Part shown: positions 1 to 10,639 of the stretch, one piece after another
Position numbering within the stretch: the stretch's first letter is position 1
Layout: each line of letters begins with the position of its first letter
NCBI RefSeq assembly: GCF_963678635.1
Contig: NC_087066.1
Location: 24,417,012 to 24,481,011, forward strand
Reading direction: 5' to 3'
DNA length: 64,000 bases
Source: Symsagittifera roscoffensis
Lineage: Eukaryota > Xenacoelomorpha > Acoela > Convolutidae
Notes under the pieces: model-generated
What the model was told of the DNA's origin: nothing
Databases searched by the model: none
Seen by the model: the letters and a program-made list of their open reading frames with translations, nothing else
Translations under genes and position numbers: made by a program

Positions 1-1146
1 GTCTGCGTACCATTTCTGGGTTACATCGTCTACTGATAAAAGTTTTATGAGGGGTATTATGGCTAGACCGTACATGGCCATTGCCAGTGGATCCCCCTGG
101 GTTGTCCCTTCTTGAGAGTAGATTGTTTTTTTGTTAACGAATAGTTTAGATGGATTGGAGTAGGAGTTCTTAATCGCTGTTAAAAGGGAAGGGCAGGTAT
201 TTTCGATGTTTTTTAATGCCAGCTTTCGGTTCAGCGAGTTGAAAGCGTTTTCGGCATCTATCAGTAAAACAGCATCGCCGGAAGTTTTGCTGTATTGATC
301 TCTTAGCGTGTGGATCGCAAATTCAATGCCACATTTTTGTCCTAGGCAGAGTTGGTAGTTTGAACCGAGCGACATGAGTTCGTTTTTTAGGCATTTAGTT
401 ATTGTTCTCCCTATTATCCTACACATAACTTCTCCTATGCCTATGGGTCTTACCCCTGGATTCTTATCTAAGGTTATTAATCTGCATGCGTTATATGGTT
501 CCATTAGTTCTGGATTTAGTTCTTCTGTGGCCAATTTTTTGGCAATTTTAGCAATTGTTTTTGAAATTTTAACTGATTGTTGCCCGAAGTGTGTTAGAAT
601 ACGTCTCCATTCATTCGCCTCGAGGCCAGATGGTCCATGCGATCCGTGCGTTCTCATGGCTGCCTTCTTGATATGTTGACCGTTTATCTGATCAAATATC
701 GATGGATGGAAAGGAATTGTTTCGTTTGAGACTGGTGTAATATAGTTCTCATTAATTGGTTCAGATGGTGGGTGTTTCTCTATGAGAGTCTGTTCAACTG
801 TCTTACCTTTGACAATCTCGTCGAGCGAAAGAACGCCTTTAGATGTGTCTGTTAGTTTTGCAATTGCGCTTGATATTTTTCCAGTATTCATTAGTTTGTT
901 GAACTGTTGTGCTTCAGTTTCAGTTTTTCTTCTACTTCTTTTCAACAAGCGCATTTGCAGCGCCTTTCCTTCGTTATATAGTCCATCCAGGTCTCCGTCT
1001 TGCCATTGCTTAAGTCGCCTTGCTATTGTTTTGGATAAAGATCCATCAATTTCGGACTTTGTTTTGCACAGTAATAAGTGTGGAAAAATCATTGCTGCGT
1101 GCATTGCGAAGGTATTTTTGTTTTTTCTATTAGGCTGTTCAAAGTT
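1..1146 (-). pseudogene. Reverse transcriptase domain of non-LTR element (partial)
   Basis: Reading the minus strand, one frame is open from 1146 to the window edge (about 382 codons). It contains, in order, a G-P-S-G-L motif with a W-R-R, the segment L-D-K-N-P-G-V-R-P-I-G-I-G, then D-A-E-N-A-F-N-S-L carrying the first catalytic Asp, then Q-G-D-P-L-A-M-A-M-Y, and finally W-Y-A-D at the very edge, so the second Asp of the catalytic YADD lies outside. These are the fingers and palm blocks of a non-LTR-type RT. The frame begins just after an in-frame TAG at 1149-1147; the preceding conserved-looking segment is in another frame, a frameshift. Same family as RTs seen in cnidarian and other invertebrate genomes, from memory. 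Confidence 0.85.
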
Positions 1147-1586
1147 CTATTGAGGGTTTCAATAAAGTTATAACCAACTTTATTTTTTGATAAGATCATA
1201 AAGACCGGTTTCCAGTGGACCACTTCGGTGTATATTTTCCTGGTGGTTTCTATGAGTTCTGGACAGGGGTTTGACTATGGGTCTTGTATTGTTCTGGGTT
1301 CTATAGTGGAAGACTCTCCTGAGTTTTGTGAGTGTGGGGCAGTGGAAGGGTGAGGGTGCATTTGGGGGAGCGTGGTTGTAGCTAGGGTTGGGGGATTGCA
1401 TTCATGCTTGTCGTTAGCTGAATGAAATTGGGAGTTGCAGCGATGACAACTGAAATCGTCATAGTGATCACTGCTGCGGGCTAGGCCGCTGCATTTTACA
1501 TGCATGTAGCCTGGGCATGTGAAGCACCAAACACCTCCGCCTCGCAGGCTGCTTTTACAAATAAGGCAGTGTGTTTGAGTAGCCAT
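1110..1586 (-). pseudogene. PHD-finger ORF plus RT N-terminal linker of the LINE
   Basis: The minus-strand frame starting at 1586 encodes a 103-residue piece with C-x2-C, C-x2-C, H-x2-C and C-x2-C pairs in PHD spacing within its first 50 residues, followed by a Pro/Ser/Thr-rich linker. TAG at 1277-1275 stops it, but the same frame remains coding-like to about 1110, with a segment rich in W, V and I that matches the layout upstream of the RT in this LINE type. The frame then shifts into the RT. PHD fingers in LINE ORFs are thought to bind nucleic acid or chromatin; nothing here shows its target. A single nonsense change and a frameshift make this a pseudogene. Confidence 0.65.
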
Positions 1587-1832
1587 TTTAGGAAGGACGC
1601 CGGTGTCAAGTTAGCGAGAGAATTTATAGATCAAATTTGCAAGAAAATTTGTAAAGAATTCATTACCGTAGAACGAGAAATGGATGATGCCATCACGGCA
1701 GAACATTTGAGGGGTTAGATTTAGGTTGAGGTTAGGCGAAACAATAAGTGTATGGGGGTGTATAAATCTATTTACCAAATTAAACAGCACATGATTATGA
1801 ATATAAATTTTGCGGTTTACTTCGGAATTATT

Positions 1833-2153
1833 TTAGTTCTGAATTGTTTTGGGGATGATCAGTGTCTTGGGCTGAAACTTGTTAGTGACGAGGTTAATCA
1901 AGTTTTTCCACTGCTGTTCTAATTCTTGTGGATGCAGCCTGTTGTCATTGTATCCAGCAACTATTGTTACTGTATTTAGGCGCTTTGGTCTGTATTGTAA
2001 AACTGTTTCAAACAGATCATGAAGCGTTGCGCCGCGGTAGGAGTGAATTGTTGATTTTACTAGAGTTGGTTTGATATATTTGGTCGTTGAAGTCCTGATA
2101 ACTAGTTTCTGTGAGAACTCAGGGATGCGTCTTGCCTGGAATCGCGGCATCAA
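1833..2153 (-). pseudogene. SGNH/esterase-like fragment of the LINE
   Basis: A 106-codon minus-strand frame carries H-S-Y-R-G-A-T followed about 25 residues later by T-I-V-A-G-Y-N-D-N. This resembles the block of SGNH (GDSL) hydrolases around the conserved G-x-N-D, as found in ORF1 of CR1-type elements. The N-terminal block with the catalytic Ser (GDS) is not visible upstream, so the domain is incomplete. It lies 246 bp upstream of the PHD ORF in the element orientation, consistent with one ancestral element. The assignment rests on one motif and on order. Confidence 0.4.
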
Positions 2154-2339
2154 CCTGAAACACAGACAACTGGGGCGAGAAAGGAAGCTCTTTGGGGTGA
2201 TTTATGAATACTTTCACTTAAGGTTTAAAATTGCTGAGGCAAAGGCGATAAAAAAAAAGAGAAAAAAAAAGAAAGGAGTGGTACAACCTGACGTCGATTT
2301 GGAGGTCGATAAATCAAAAACTCCTTGCGTCTAGTTACG

Positions 2340-3895
2340 CCAGGGAAACTTCACTCGCCTACGGCTGGGACGGCGAGATTTGGTAAGATAACCAGAAGAG
2401 GAAAGCCCAGCGCGCATATGATATGAAAACACACAAGCGGTAAATTTGAACAAAGAAATCTATTTAATAAGTTTATCACAACAATTAGGCTAAATCGTAT
2501 ATTTCAATGGTTAAGTTTTTTTCTCATTTTCTAGCTTGAGTTCAGTGTTTTTTCATCAAGTATGAAATTAGCCGCCCAACAGTGTTATGCTGTCAGGGCT
2601 TCCACAGGTGTTGCAATTTCGGCCTCCATATATGAATTACCAAATCCTTGTAGTTTACGAGATTTTCTAGGTTTTCAACTTGAATTTGAAAAATTTCACA
2701 AAAATTTTAAAATAAATAGTAAGTGTCTCCAAAAACTTTAACCAAAATCACAATGCAAGTTCTGATATGCGGCAATGATAAACTCAAAATAACTGAAGTT
2801 TTCCAATAATAAGTTTTCAGTTTCAGTGTCCTTTCGACTAATCAGAAATCGAGTTGAGTAATTTTGGTACAAATGGGACCGGTTTTTCTCAACCTTGTAG
2901 TTGGGTACTGTGAAGGTACTCTCAGTAGTTTATTGTTGCACGTTTTGCGTCCAAATTGGACTGCTCAAATGCTTTTATTTTCCGAGATATGTCGTTTGTA
3001 ATGTCTTTTTTTTAATGTTCAAAGAACCTAGAAAAATTTTCCGAAAATTTGAACTCCCTATCTCTAGTATGAGACTTTGTCAGGGCACTCCTAGGGTTTG
3101 TGAGTTTTTACTTCAAATATGACTGCTCAAATCCTTGTAGTTTTCGAAGTAGGCCTTTTTTTTCAAATTTCGGAAAACCTAAGTTTGAGTTTTCTTCAAA
3201 ATTTGGAATTTCTATCCTGAAGTTGGGGGGGTGGGGTGGGGGTGGGGTTAGATTTGTTTCCGAGATTTGACTTTTTCTGTTATTTAAAAAATTTTCAACG
3301 AACAAAGTTGTATGGTTTTTCAAATTTTTGAATTAAAAAACTTGAATAACTGCAAAATTTGAAATTACCAACCCTGTAATTGGGTTCTGTCAGAGTACAC
3401 TCAAAAGATGCAAATACTAAAAAAGATCCCAATACATGCGATTTTTTATGAGTTGTCATAAATTCGAAGCACCGGCGGTGCGTTACACGCTAGTTAAGTG
3501 TAACCGAAACCATGTGTTATATACTACGAGAGAAATTGTGCTAGTGTACTTATGCCATATCAGGCTGGAAGATGTAGTAAAACGCTCGTTTGATCATAAT
3601 TGTCTAAGGAGAACCTATTAAATAAACAGGTACTGTTTATTTCCTCCCCCGTCGATTGTGCGCGCAGCGGAGAAAGCGGTCACTTCTGGCCAATGCCGCG
3701 TTCGAAGCAAGCGTTCTGATTTGCTATTGTTTTTGAGTCTGCTAAAAGGTCGGTCTGCTAAAAAAAACCAAACCTGTAGCCTTCCCAACCCAAGTTATTT
3801 TGTATTATATCCCTTTTTTTATTCCCAAATTTTACCTTCATTTGTAATCTGTTTATTTCCAAGAATGACAAGAATGACAAGAATGATTTTTTTAA
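2340..3895. other. Intergenic AT-rich stretch with satellite-like repeat
   Basis: No gene is supported. The stretch contains the degenerate repeat at 2636-3495 and a short unremarkable segment (3500-3895) just before the first recognised acyltransferase exon. The missing N-terminal exons of that gene should lie here or to the left of the window; I could not find them. Confidence 0.5.
2636..3495 (+). repeat. Degenerate tandem array, left copy
   Basis: Units of about 150-180 bp recur with the landmarks 'tgactgctcaaatgctt', 'gtagttttcgagatatg' and 'aatttgaaattcctaaccc', for example near 2945 and 3120. The array ends in a unique-looking segment (about 3375-3495: 'ctgtcagagtacactcaaa', then 'ttttttatgagttg') that also terminates the array at 10640-11835. 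The array is therefore part of a larger dispersed or duplicated unit. Confidence 0.6.
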
Positions 3896-3899
3896 CCAG

Positions 3900-6800
3900 A
3901 AAGGTATGCGGAAGCAAGGTCAGATCTCATACCACTCTGCGAAGATATTCCCGATGAAGTGGAAGTGGCAAGTCGGGTGAAATCTGCTAATTCGGGAACA
4001 ATTGATAAAAGTCTTTTCTCGAGAGGCAGTCGAATTGTGTCATTACTGCTATGCTTTGACTTCCAAGCCAATTTCAGCAAGCTTATCAGTGAGTACAGAT
4101 TGATGAGTTTCTAATATTTGAAGTTATTTCACTTGCGAGAGGAAGTGACTTGTAATCGGGGTCTATACTTTTTCCCGTTAAACAACTTTTCTTACAAATT
4201 CTGGTTCAGTTTCTGCTGCTGCGCAGACATGCTCAATTTCTTGAAAATTCAAATAGACTTCTTCTTAGTTCATATGAGGTAAATATAATATTTTTGGTTT
4301 TCGTCAATTTTTCCAAATGCAATTTATGTTATCTGGCACGCTTTTTACGCAGCTTCGTTCCAAAGCTTAGTATTTTATTTTTGATTCAAACTGTTGGTTC
4401 CTGTTTGATGAAAACATATATTATGAAAATGCATGTGACTTTTTTAATTTTTTATTTTTTAAGACTGGATTTTTTTTTAAATATTAGTTGTTCTCAAAAA
4501 CAAGTTTTTTTTCGATTTTCAGAAAAACTTTATTAATAGAAAGACCGCCCACTCCCCCGTGTGTCTGCATACACGCCCAGTCTCTTTATATCGTGCCCCA
4601 CTTTCTACAGTCTTCGAAAAAGTTTGGGGGGGATTTTTGACTAATTTTTTTAAATATTTTTTCATTTTCTGGAAAACTACCCCACCAAATCTGAGATTTT
4701 GAGTTGAATATGTAGAACAGGTTTTTGGAATCTCCAGTGCATAAGCGGTTATGACTTATTAGTTTCCACTAAAAGTAATGGCCCTCGGAAAAGTCAAAAT
4801 TTTTGCTTTTGACCGTTTTCTGATACTTTTTGGCTTTATCGAAAACAACCCTCCCAAATCGGAGATATTAGAATGGAAAGAACGCGTTGCGAGAAGCTCC
4901 CCTTCATTACCTGCTGCGCCCAAATTTCACAACTAGAAAAGTTGTTTCCGGAAAATTCATAATTGTGTTTTTTCGACCATTTGACTTTTTTTTCAAAAAT
5001 AGATTTTGTGTACGAAGAACTGGTTGTTATAGTCCTTGGAATGTGTCTAAGTTGTGACTTTTTGAATTTTAATTTTTTTTCTTACTCTCTTTTCTCAGAT
5101 TTGCGTTCAATCGAAAGAACAGGTTGTGTGAAGCTCCCCTGCATTAGCGGCTACGCCCAAATTTTCACTCAAAAAATTATGGCCCTCGGAAAACTCAAAT
5201 TTTTGATTTTTTGATCGTTTTTTGAAACTTTTTTGAAAATTACACTCCCAAATGTCAGATTTTGGTTTCAATCAAAAGAGAGAGTTGAGGAATATCCCAT
5301 GTAAAAGCGGCTACATCGGGTTTTTATAAAAACTTATGGCTATCAGAAAAAACAATGGTTTGATTTTTTGGCTTTTTTGAAACTTTGTTTTTTTTTTGGT
5401 CGAAAACAACCCAGCCGAATCTGATATCAAGGATTCGATCAATGCATGAGATTGTGGGAAGCCTCCGTTCACAAATGGCTACGCCTTCAAATTTGTCAGA
5501 AAATTGTTCGTTTTTGAGCAAATTCCAATTTCTCGAAAATTTTTACGCTTACTTTTTTTATAGCTGGAAATTTTTTGACTAGTTTCGTTTTCGGCTTAAC
5601 GAGGGTCGTCAAATTTTTTTGCTTTATTCCCCTCTCGGTCATTGATTTTCTATGCGTGTTAAGGCTGTTTATGAGCCTCATCCGATTTAAAGGTATAAAT
5701 TTTTTCTATTCAACATTTTTATGCAATGTTTTAATTTGTTTTTACACTATGTTGCCTTGAAAAGACATATTTGTGACTCAAAAGGCATATTTCTGTTTTT
5801 GAAATTAATTTCCATTTGGTATCTTAAAAAAAGAATAATAACTTAATTTTTCCCTGAGAACGTTCACCGAACGGTTTTCAAGATATCGCACTCCAATAAT
5901 ATTGTTTCAGCCCCGCCGAGACAAGATGTTTCCCATCTCTCAGTCTTGAACGGGATCCGAACCATGACGCTCGGCTGGGTAGTTTTGGCTCATACTATGC
6001 TACACGAAGGTACAAGTGGCGTGCAGGACAATCCATTCTACGTTGTATCGATCAGTGACAACTTTCTTATACAGGGTATGTTTAATGCCAGTTTGTCTGT
6101 GGACTCTTTCTTCCTCATGAGTGGAATGTTGGTCATGATGGGATCCCTGAAAGCTCTGGAGAAACAAAAGAATGGGGCGAAGTTTTGGATCATGTACTAC
6201 GTGCACAGAGTCATCCGACTGTGGCCGGCGTTATTGCTGGCTTTGCTGTTCCTTGTTGGCTTGTACCCGTTGTTGCCACAGCTGTTTTACTCGCCACTGT
6301 TCGAGACGGAGAGCTTCAGATCTCTTTCGTATCAGTGCAGAGGATCATATTGGGTGACTGTGGCGCTGTTCGTGAACAATTTTGACAACAATAATGATCC
6401 GAATCGAAAACCTTGCATGAGTTAGTAGTTATAAAGTGTAGTTTGCATAGCGAAAACTTAAACATTTGTTGCTGAAAATTTGAAACAAGGTTTCCGGTAA
6501 CATTTGAAACCCACAAAAGAGCCGACCCAGTACCGAAAACTTAAAAAAAAAATTGTTTATTCTGAGGCATTATTCTGAAAAATACATTTTTCAGTTAACT
6601 TCAGCGATGGCGTAGCGAGCGAATGGCGATCTAGTTTTTGGCGAATTTTTTGTTGAGCGGTCACACCTTCGATATAACCTCGATAAAGCTGCAAGTCTTC
6701 TATAATAACAGAAAGGCAAACGATCAAGTTAAACTGAGAATAAATAGTATTGAGTAGTTAAGTAGTGTAGTGTTTTATTACGAACCTTCTTTTTTCTAAC

Positions 6801-9800
6801 CTTACTCGCAAATAAAAGTGTTCACAATCTCTATGTTACAGGTTGGAATGCGAGACGTAGCAGAATTTTTACTAATTCGAGGCTTACTTCTAATTTTTCT
6901 ATTGCCTTTATAGAGTTGCTTTTTGTCGTGTTCTCACTAGTGTTTGCGAAGCGAAGCTGCGCCTCTGTTTGTTAGTTTTCTTGTCGCACTTAGAACAGTT
7001 GGGATTGATAAATGGTGTAATCATCGATTAACTGGTCTATGATTGGCAATTATCTTCTAAAGGTTGATAAAAACATTGGCTATTTTTATTCTGGATGGTT
7101 GGACGTTTAGGATGGTTGGATGAAGTTTATTTGGCACAAGTGTGATAGAGGGGTCCCGAAAAACTAAAAGGGGCCCCAATCAAAAAGAGTACCTCAACAT
7201 TTTTCATTGTTTCGACGATGTCAATTAAATTATCGAATATGCAAGTGCAAATGAGACAGGTTTATTAGGCTTGACAAGGTCTTGAAAAAGGAACGAGTGG
7301 CGTATATCGATTTTCTGTCTGTTTTAATTAGAATTAGTGTGATTTGGGATTGGGACCACTCTATCACACTTGTACCGTATGTTTCAGCTTGGACTTGGTA
7401 CCTGGCAGATGACATGCAGTTCTACTGTATCAGTCCCATCTTCATCATCCTGTCGAAGTTCAACAAGAAGATGGGAGCACTGCTCATTTCAGGCTGTATA
7501 CTTATAAGCACCTTCACCACTCTTGGAGTCAGCGCTCATCATCACATTGGACCAATTGTGAGTTTATTCCAACTGAATTTTAATTGATTGCCGGATATAA
7601 ACCTTTTTATATATAAATTTTTCGAAATTTTTTGGGCCGCCTATATTAATTTTCTGAGCTCTCCCACATTCCTATAAAGATCCTATGTTGCCCAAATTTT
7701 TGCAAAGTGTTCATAAAGTGGCTATATGCTTTCAAATTTATTAGATGCAAAGTTAGTTTGGATGCCTTCAGTTTGTTATATTCCAAACTATTACTTGCAA
7801 AATGATGTCTATTTGTTGCCACTTTTGCTGCATGGCATTTTGTTATCATATATAGCTGCTTTGTTTGTGACTAGCGTTTGCCGATCGTAAAGCGTTCGTG
7901 GCCAAGAGGGTAGGGCGTGAGACTTCAAATGTTCAGCTCGCACGTTCGATGACAGTACATGGTTTTACTAGTTCGAGGCTTATAACTATTTTTTTCATTT
8001 TTTAAGTTGCTTTTTTGTCGTATTCTCGCTGGTGTTCGCGAATCGCAGCTTCGCCCCTGTGTAAAAACGTTGCTCACTGGTTTCAGCAAGTGAGATGTTT
8101 GTTACGTCCTTTCATATCCAATTTAATGAACATTCAATTTTAATAACAAGATGCCAGTTATGCTGACATCCTCAGTATAATGAAAATACAAATTCAACCA
8201 GACTGCTCGTATCATGTGACTGCTCTGATGTTTTAACTGCATTTTAAGGTCTATGGAATAATTTTCGGTAAAAATGGTTGAAATTGAAAAAAAAAATGAA
8301 AAATTATTCTTCATTTTCTTCGAAAATAGTCAGAACAATTTACAGTTGTTATTACACGAGCGTAGCGTAGTGTGATAAAACGATGCAAGTTTTTTCTAAC
8401 CTAAGTCGCAAATCAAATTGCTATTTATGGTGGTACTTTTGAATCGTTAGGCTGTATTAGCAGTATAATGCCAAGTGCTTTGACATTTGATTACCAATAA
8501 GCTAACACAGTTGACGCTTTTTTAATTTGTGATTTGAGCTAAAATAGCTATTTGTTTCATTCAATGGTATAATTATTTAAATCACATTTTAGCAATCTTC
8601 CCAATTGATTTAATTCGCGAGTTTTGAAATGCATAATTAATATGCAATTTGGTTTAATATGTTTGTATGTTTTTGAAATGCATTCTATGTTTTTGAATGC
8701 AAAGTTAAAGTGGTTGCTTTTAGTTTATTACCTTACAAATACTTGTTTGTGTGTTTAAAGATCCTGAATCTCTGCGCTTTCTTGCTGGTGTTTGCGAAGC
8801 TTCAGCTTCGCCTCTGTGTTACGCTTGCGATAATATAACTGCTTTTCCCGTTTTGCCTAAAAGGTTTGTTCGGCTGAATGGCTTCGGCTCATGTTATATC
8901 GGCGTAGTCGCCTCATATTGAGGCGTTGAAGGAAAACAAATATATATGCTTTTGTTTCAGGAGTGGTGTAAAAACTTCTCGAGCGAAACTTTATTGCTCA
9001 ACCAGTTAGACAAGAATTTTGGTTTCGGCTTAACAGGCGTCTACCCAATTATTGTTGGCTTAGTTGCCGCTCGGAAAGTTTTTTAATGCTTATTTGACGC
9101 TTTCGATTGTTTTTCGTCATTTTCCTATTGTTGGTTGAGGTGCCACTCGGAAAGTTTTTGAATGATTGATTGATTAATGATTTCGTTTGTTTTTGACTTG
9201 ATGGCTTTCGCCTCATTTTCTTTCGACTAGCTGCCATGCTAGTTAGTTGTATTTCAATTTTTACGAAGATCGGTTTCACCTCTGTGTAAAATTTGTCTTG
9301 ACGGCTTTTAAGCTTACCCCCCGCATGCTATGATAGTATTCATTTGAAATAGTGTTAATTGTTTTTTTTTCAATGTAAATTGATTACTCGGACTGGGTCG
9401 TATCAAACCTAAAAGAAACTAGTAGATAACTTGAAGCTGATATTAAATATTTGATTGCTTCATAAGTGGTTCATTTCATTTTTTGGCATACACTATTATG
9501 TTTTTTTTTAAAAAAAAACAGGCCAAAAAGGCGTGTTTGGGCCCTTTCTGGAAAATTTTGACCGAAAAATTGCGGTTTTAGGCGCGCGCTTCCCCTCAAA
9601 GTTAGTATGTATTGGCGCCAAAAATGGAGATCTCAAAATAGACCAAAGGGGGGACCCTTTGCGTCGGCAGGGGGTCGAATTCCTGAGAGGAGGGGTGCGT
9701 CCCTCCCACGCCTTTGCACCCTAAATCCGCTACTGGTTACATCACTGTTCTATTATTTTTCGCAGTTTTGAAATTAAATTTTTTTATTCGTGGTTTTAGG

Positions 9801-10420
9801 GAAACCCTCTCGCGAATCCAGCCACGATTGAAAGCAGCCAGGTGTGGACCGATCGTATCTATGAATGGCCTTTTTTTCATTTTCAAGTCTATGGCATCGG
9901 GCTTCTGCTTGGCCTTGTCTTCAGCGAACAAGACATAATTCGCCAGAAACTCAACTCACTTCGGCTTAAAACTCGCCTTGCGACAATATCAGGTTTATGG
10001 TTCTACGCTATCATAGCCGCCGGAGTCGCTGTGTATGGTGTGTACCCGTCCATGAATGGTCATTTAATGGGCAATGGAGCTGCAGCTATGTACAATGCGA
10101 CTTTCAGGATCCTGTGGTCCACAGCGCTCGGAATCATGATTACACTTTGCGCATGGGGGTATGGCGGCGTGTTAAATCGTGCACTGTCGGCGAATTTCTG
10201 GGTTCCGTTTGCGCGCATTGGTTACACGGCGTACATAATTCACGTCGTCATAATCTGGATATGGCTGAACAGCGCGGAGACTTCGGTGCGATTCAGCACT
10301 GTTTACATTGCACTGCAGTTCACGGGAATAGTGGTATGTGTTTATTGCTTGGCCATTGTCGTGAGTTGTTTCATAGAAGCACCTTTCATACAGTTGGAAA
10401 AACTGGCGTTTTCAAGGTAA
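3900..10420 (+). CDS. nrf-6-like (nose resistant to fluoxetine) acyltransferase-3 membrane protein, four exons, N-terminus missing
   Basis: Four exons join in phase: 3900-4088, 5911-6420, 7388-7557 and 9800-10420 (stop TAA). Together they give about 495 codons. Family hallmarks are visible: L-N-G-I-R at the start of the acyltransferase-3 domain, the conserved His in L-A-H-T, S-F-F-L-M-S-G, H-R-V-I-R-L-W-P, W-Y-L-A-D-D-M-Q-F-Y at the exon 2/3 junction, G-I-G-L-L-L-G, and I-G-Y-T-A-Y-I-I-H near the end, with many hydrophobic helices between. NRF-6-type proteins are multipass membrane proteins with an extracellular Cys-rich N-terminal NRF domain; in nematodes they act in lipid and drug transport between gut and tissues. 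That NRF domain is absent here: 3900 starts mid-codon after an acceptor, so upstream exons must exist or have been lost. The final codon AGG is also a possible donor (ag|gtaac), but the protein end fits the family. Introns are full of SINEs and MITEs. Confidence 0.88.
4610..5490 (+). repeat. Degenerate tandem repeat in intron 1 of the acyltransferase gene
   Basis: About five units of roughly 165-240 bp share 'ccaaatctgagatttt', 'gaaagaacaggttg', 'gaagctccccttcatta', 'gcggctacgcccaaatttt' and 'ggccctcggaaaa'; unit landmarks fall near 4683, 4849, 5090, 5244 and 5408. It is satellite-like and non-coding. The rest of intron 1 (4089-4609 and 5491-5910) shows nothing beyond low-complexity AT sequence. 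Confidence 0.65.
6421..7387. other. Intron 2 of the acyltransferase gene
   Basis: Donor gttagt at 6421 and acceptor tttcag ending at 7387 join phase-1 exons and restore the Trp-rich family motif. The intron holds a SINE tail copy (6755-6972); the rest is AT-rich without coding signal. Confidence 0.7.
6755..6972 (+). repeat. SINE fragment, family B
   Basis: It shares the block 'ctaaccttactcgcaaataa', 'gagacgtagc', 'actaattcgaggctt', 'ttgctttttgtcgtgttctc' and the terminal hairpin-forming 'gcgaag..ag ctgcgcctctg' with copies at 7880-8060 and 16090-16435. The tRNA-like middle is deleted in this copy. Confidence 0.6.
7880..8060 (+). repeat. tRNA-derived SINE, family B
   Basis: An A-box-like 'gtggccaagagggtaggg' and a B-box-like 'cacgttcgatgac' are spaced as in a pol III promoter. 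They are followed by the family tail 'ctagttcgaggctt ... ttttgtcgtattctcgc' and the 3' hairpin 'gcgaatcgcagcttcgc'. The head sequence resembles a tRNA but does not fold as a functional one. Partial copies of the 5' region lie at 8340-8480. Confidence 0.6.
9515..9735 (+). mobile_element. hAT-like MITE fragment
   Basis: It shares 'ggccaaaaaggcg', 'ggaaaattttgaccgaaa', 'cgcgcgcttcccct', 'agtatgtattggcgcc' and the end 'ctaaatccgct' with elements at 16680-16985, 41910-42320, 42413-42720 and 63350-63698. Better copies end in CAGGGGCGGAT-type termini, typical of hAT elements. No transposase is encoded. Confidence 0.55.
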
Positions 10421-10639
10421 CCTTGATGTGCAGTTTTTTCATTTCATTGTTCTTGCGTCGCCCATATTAGAAATGAATTCTATATTCCCTGATCTTCTTA
10501 ATGCGAATTATTCTTTATTTGAATTTAATATTTAAATCTTATCGTGTTTCTGAAACATTTTACAGCTTTTTCCATTAGTTTCTATAAAAACTCGCCAGTC
10601 TATCCAGCAGGAATTCTAGAACAACTGCATAAATGTAAC

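Larger units (their letters stand above)
1..2330 (-). mobile_element. Degenerate non-LTR retrotransposon, cut by the left edge
   Basis: Three coding blocks lie in order on the minus strand: an SGNH-like piece (2153-1833), a PHD-type zinc finger (1586-1275) and a reverse transcriptase running off the window at position 1. PHD and SGNH/esterase domains are known in the first ORF of CR1-like and related LINEs. The PHD frame meets a TAG at 1277-1275 and then stays open, and another frame change is needed near 1110-1150 to enter the RT, so this copy is inactive. I could not define the 5' end; about 2330 is where coding-like sequence fades. No poly(A) tail can be judged because the 3' end is outside the window. 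Confidence 0.75.
7558..9799. other. Intron 3 of the acyltransferase gene
   Basis: Donor gtgagt at 7558, acceptor ttttag ending at 9799, phase 0. It contains a hAT-like MITE end near 7632-7690, SINE pieces at 7880-8060, 8340-8480 and about 8765-8820, and a hAT-like MITE at 9515-9735. No coding exon was found in it. Confidence 0.7.
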
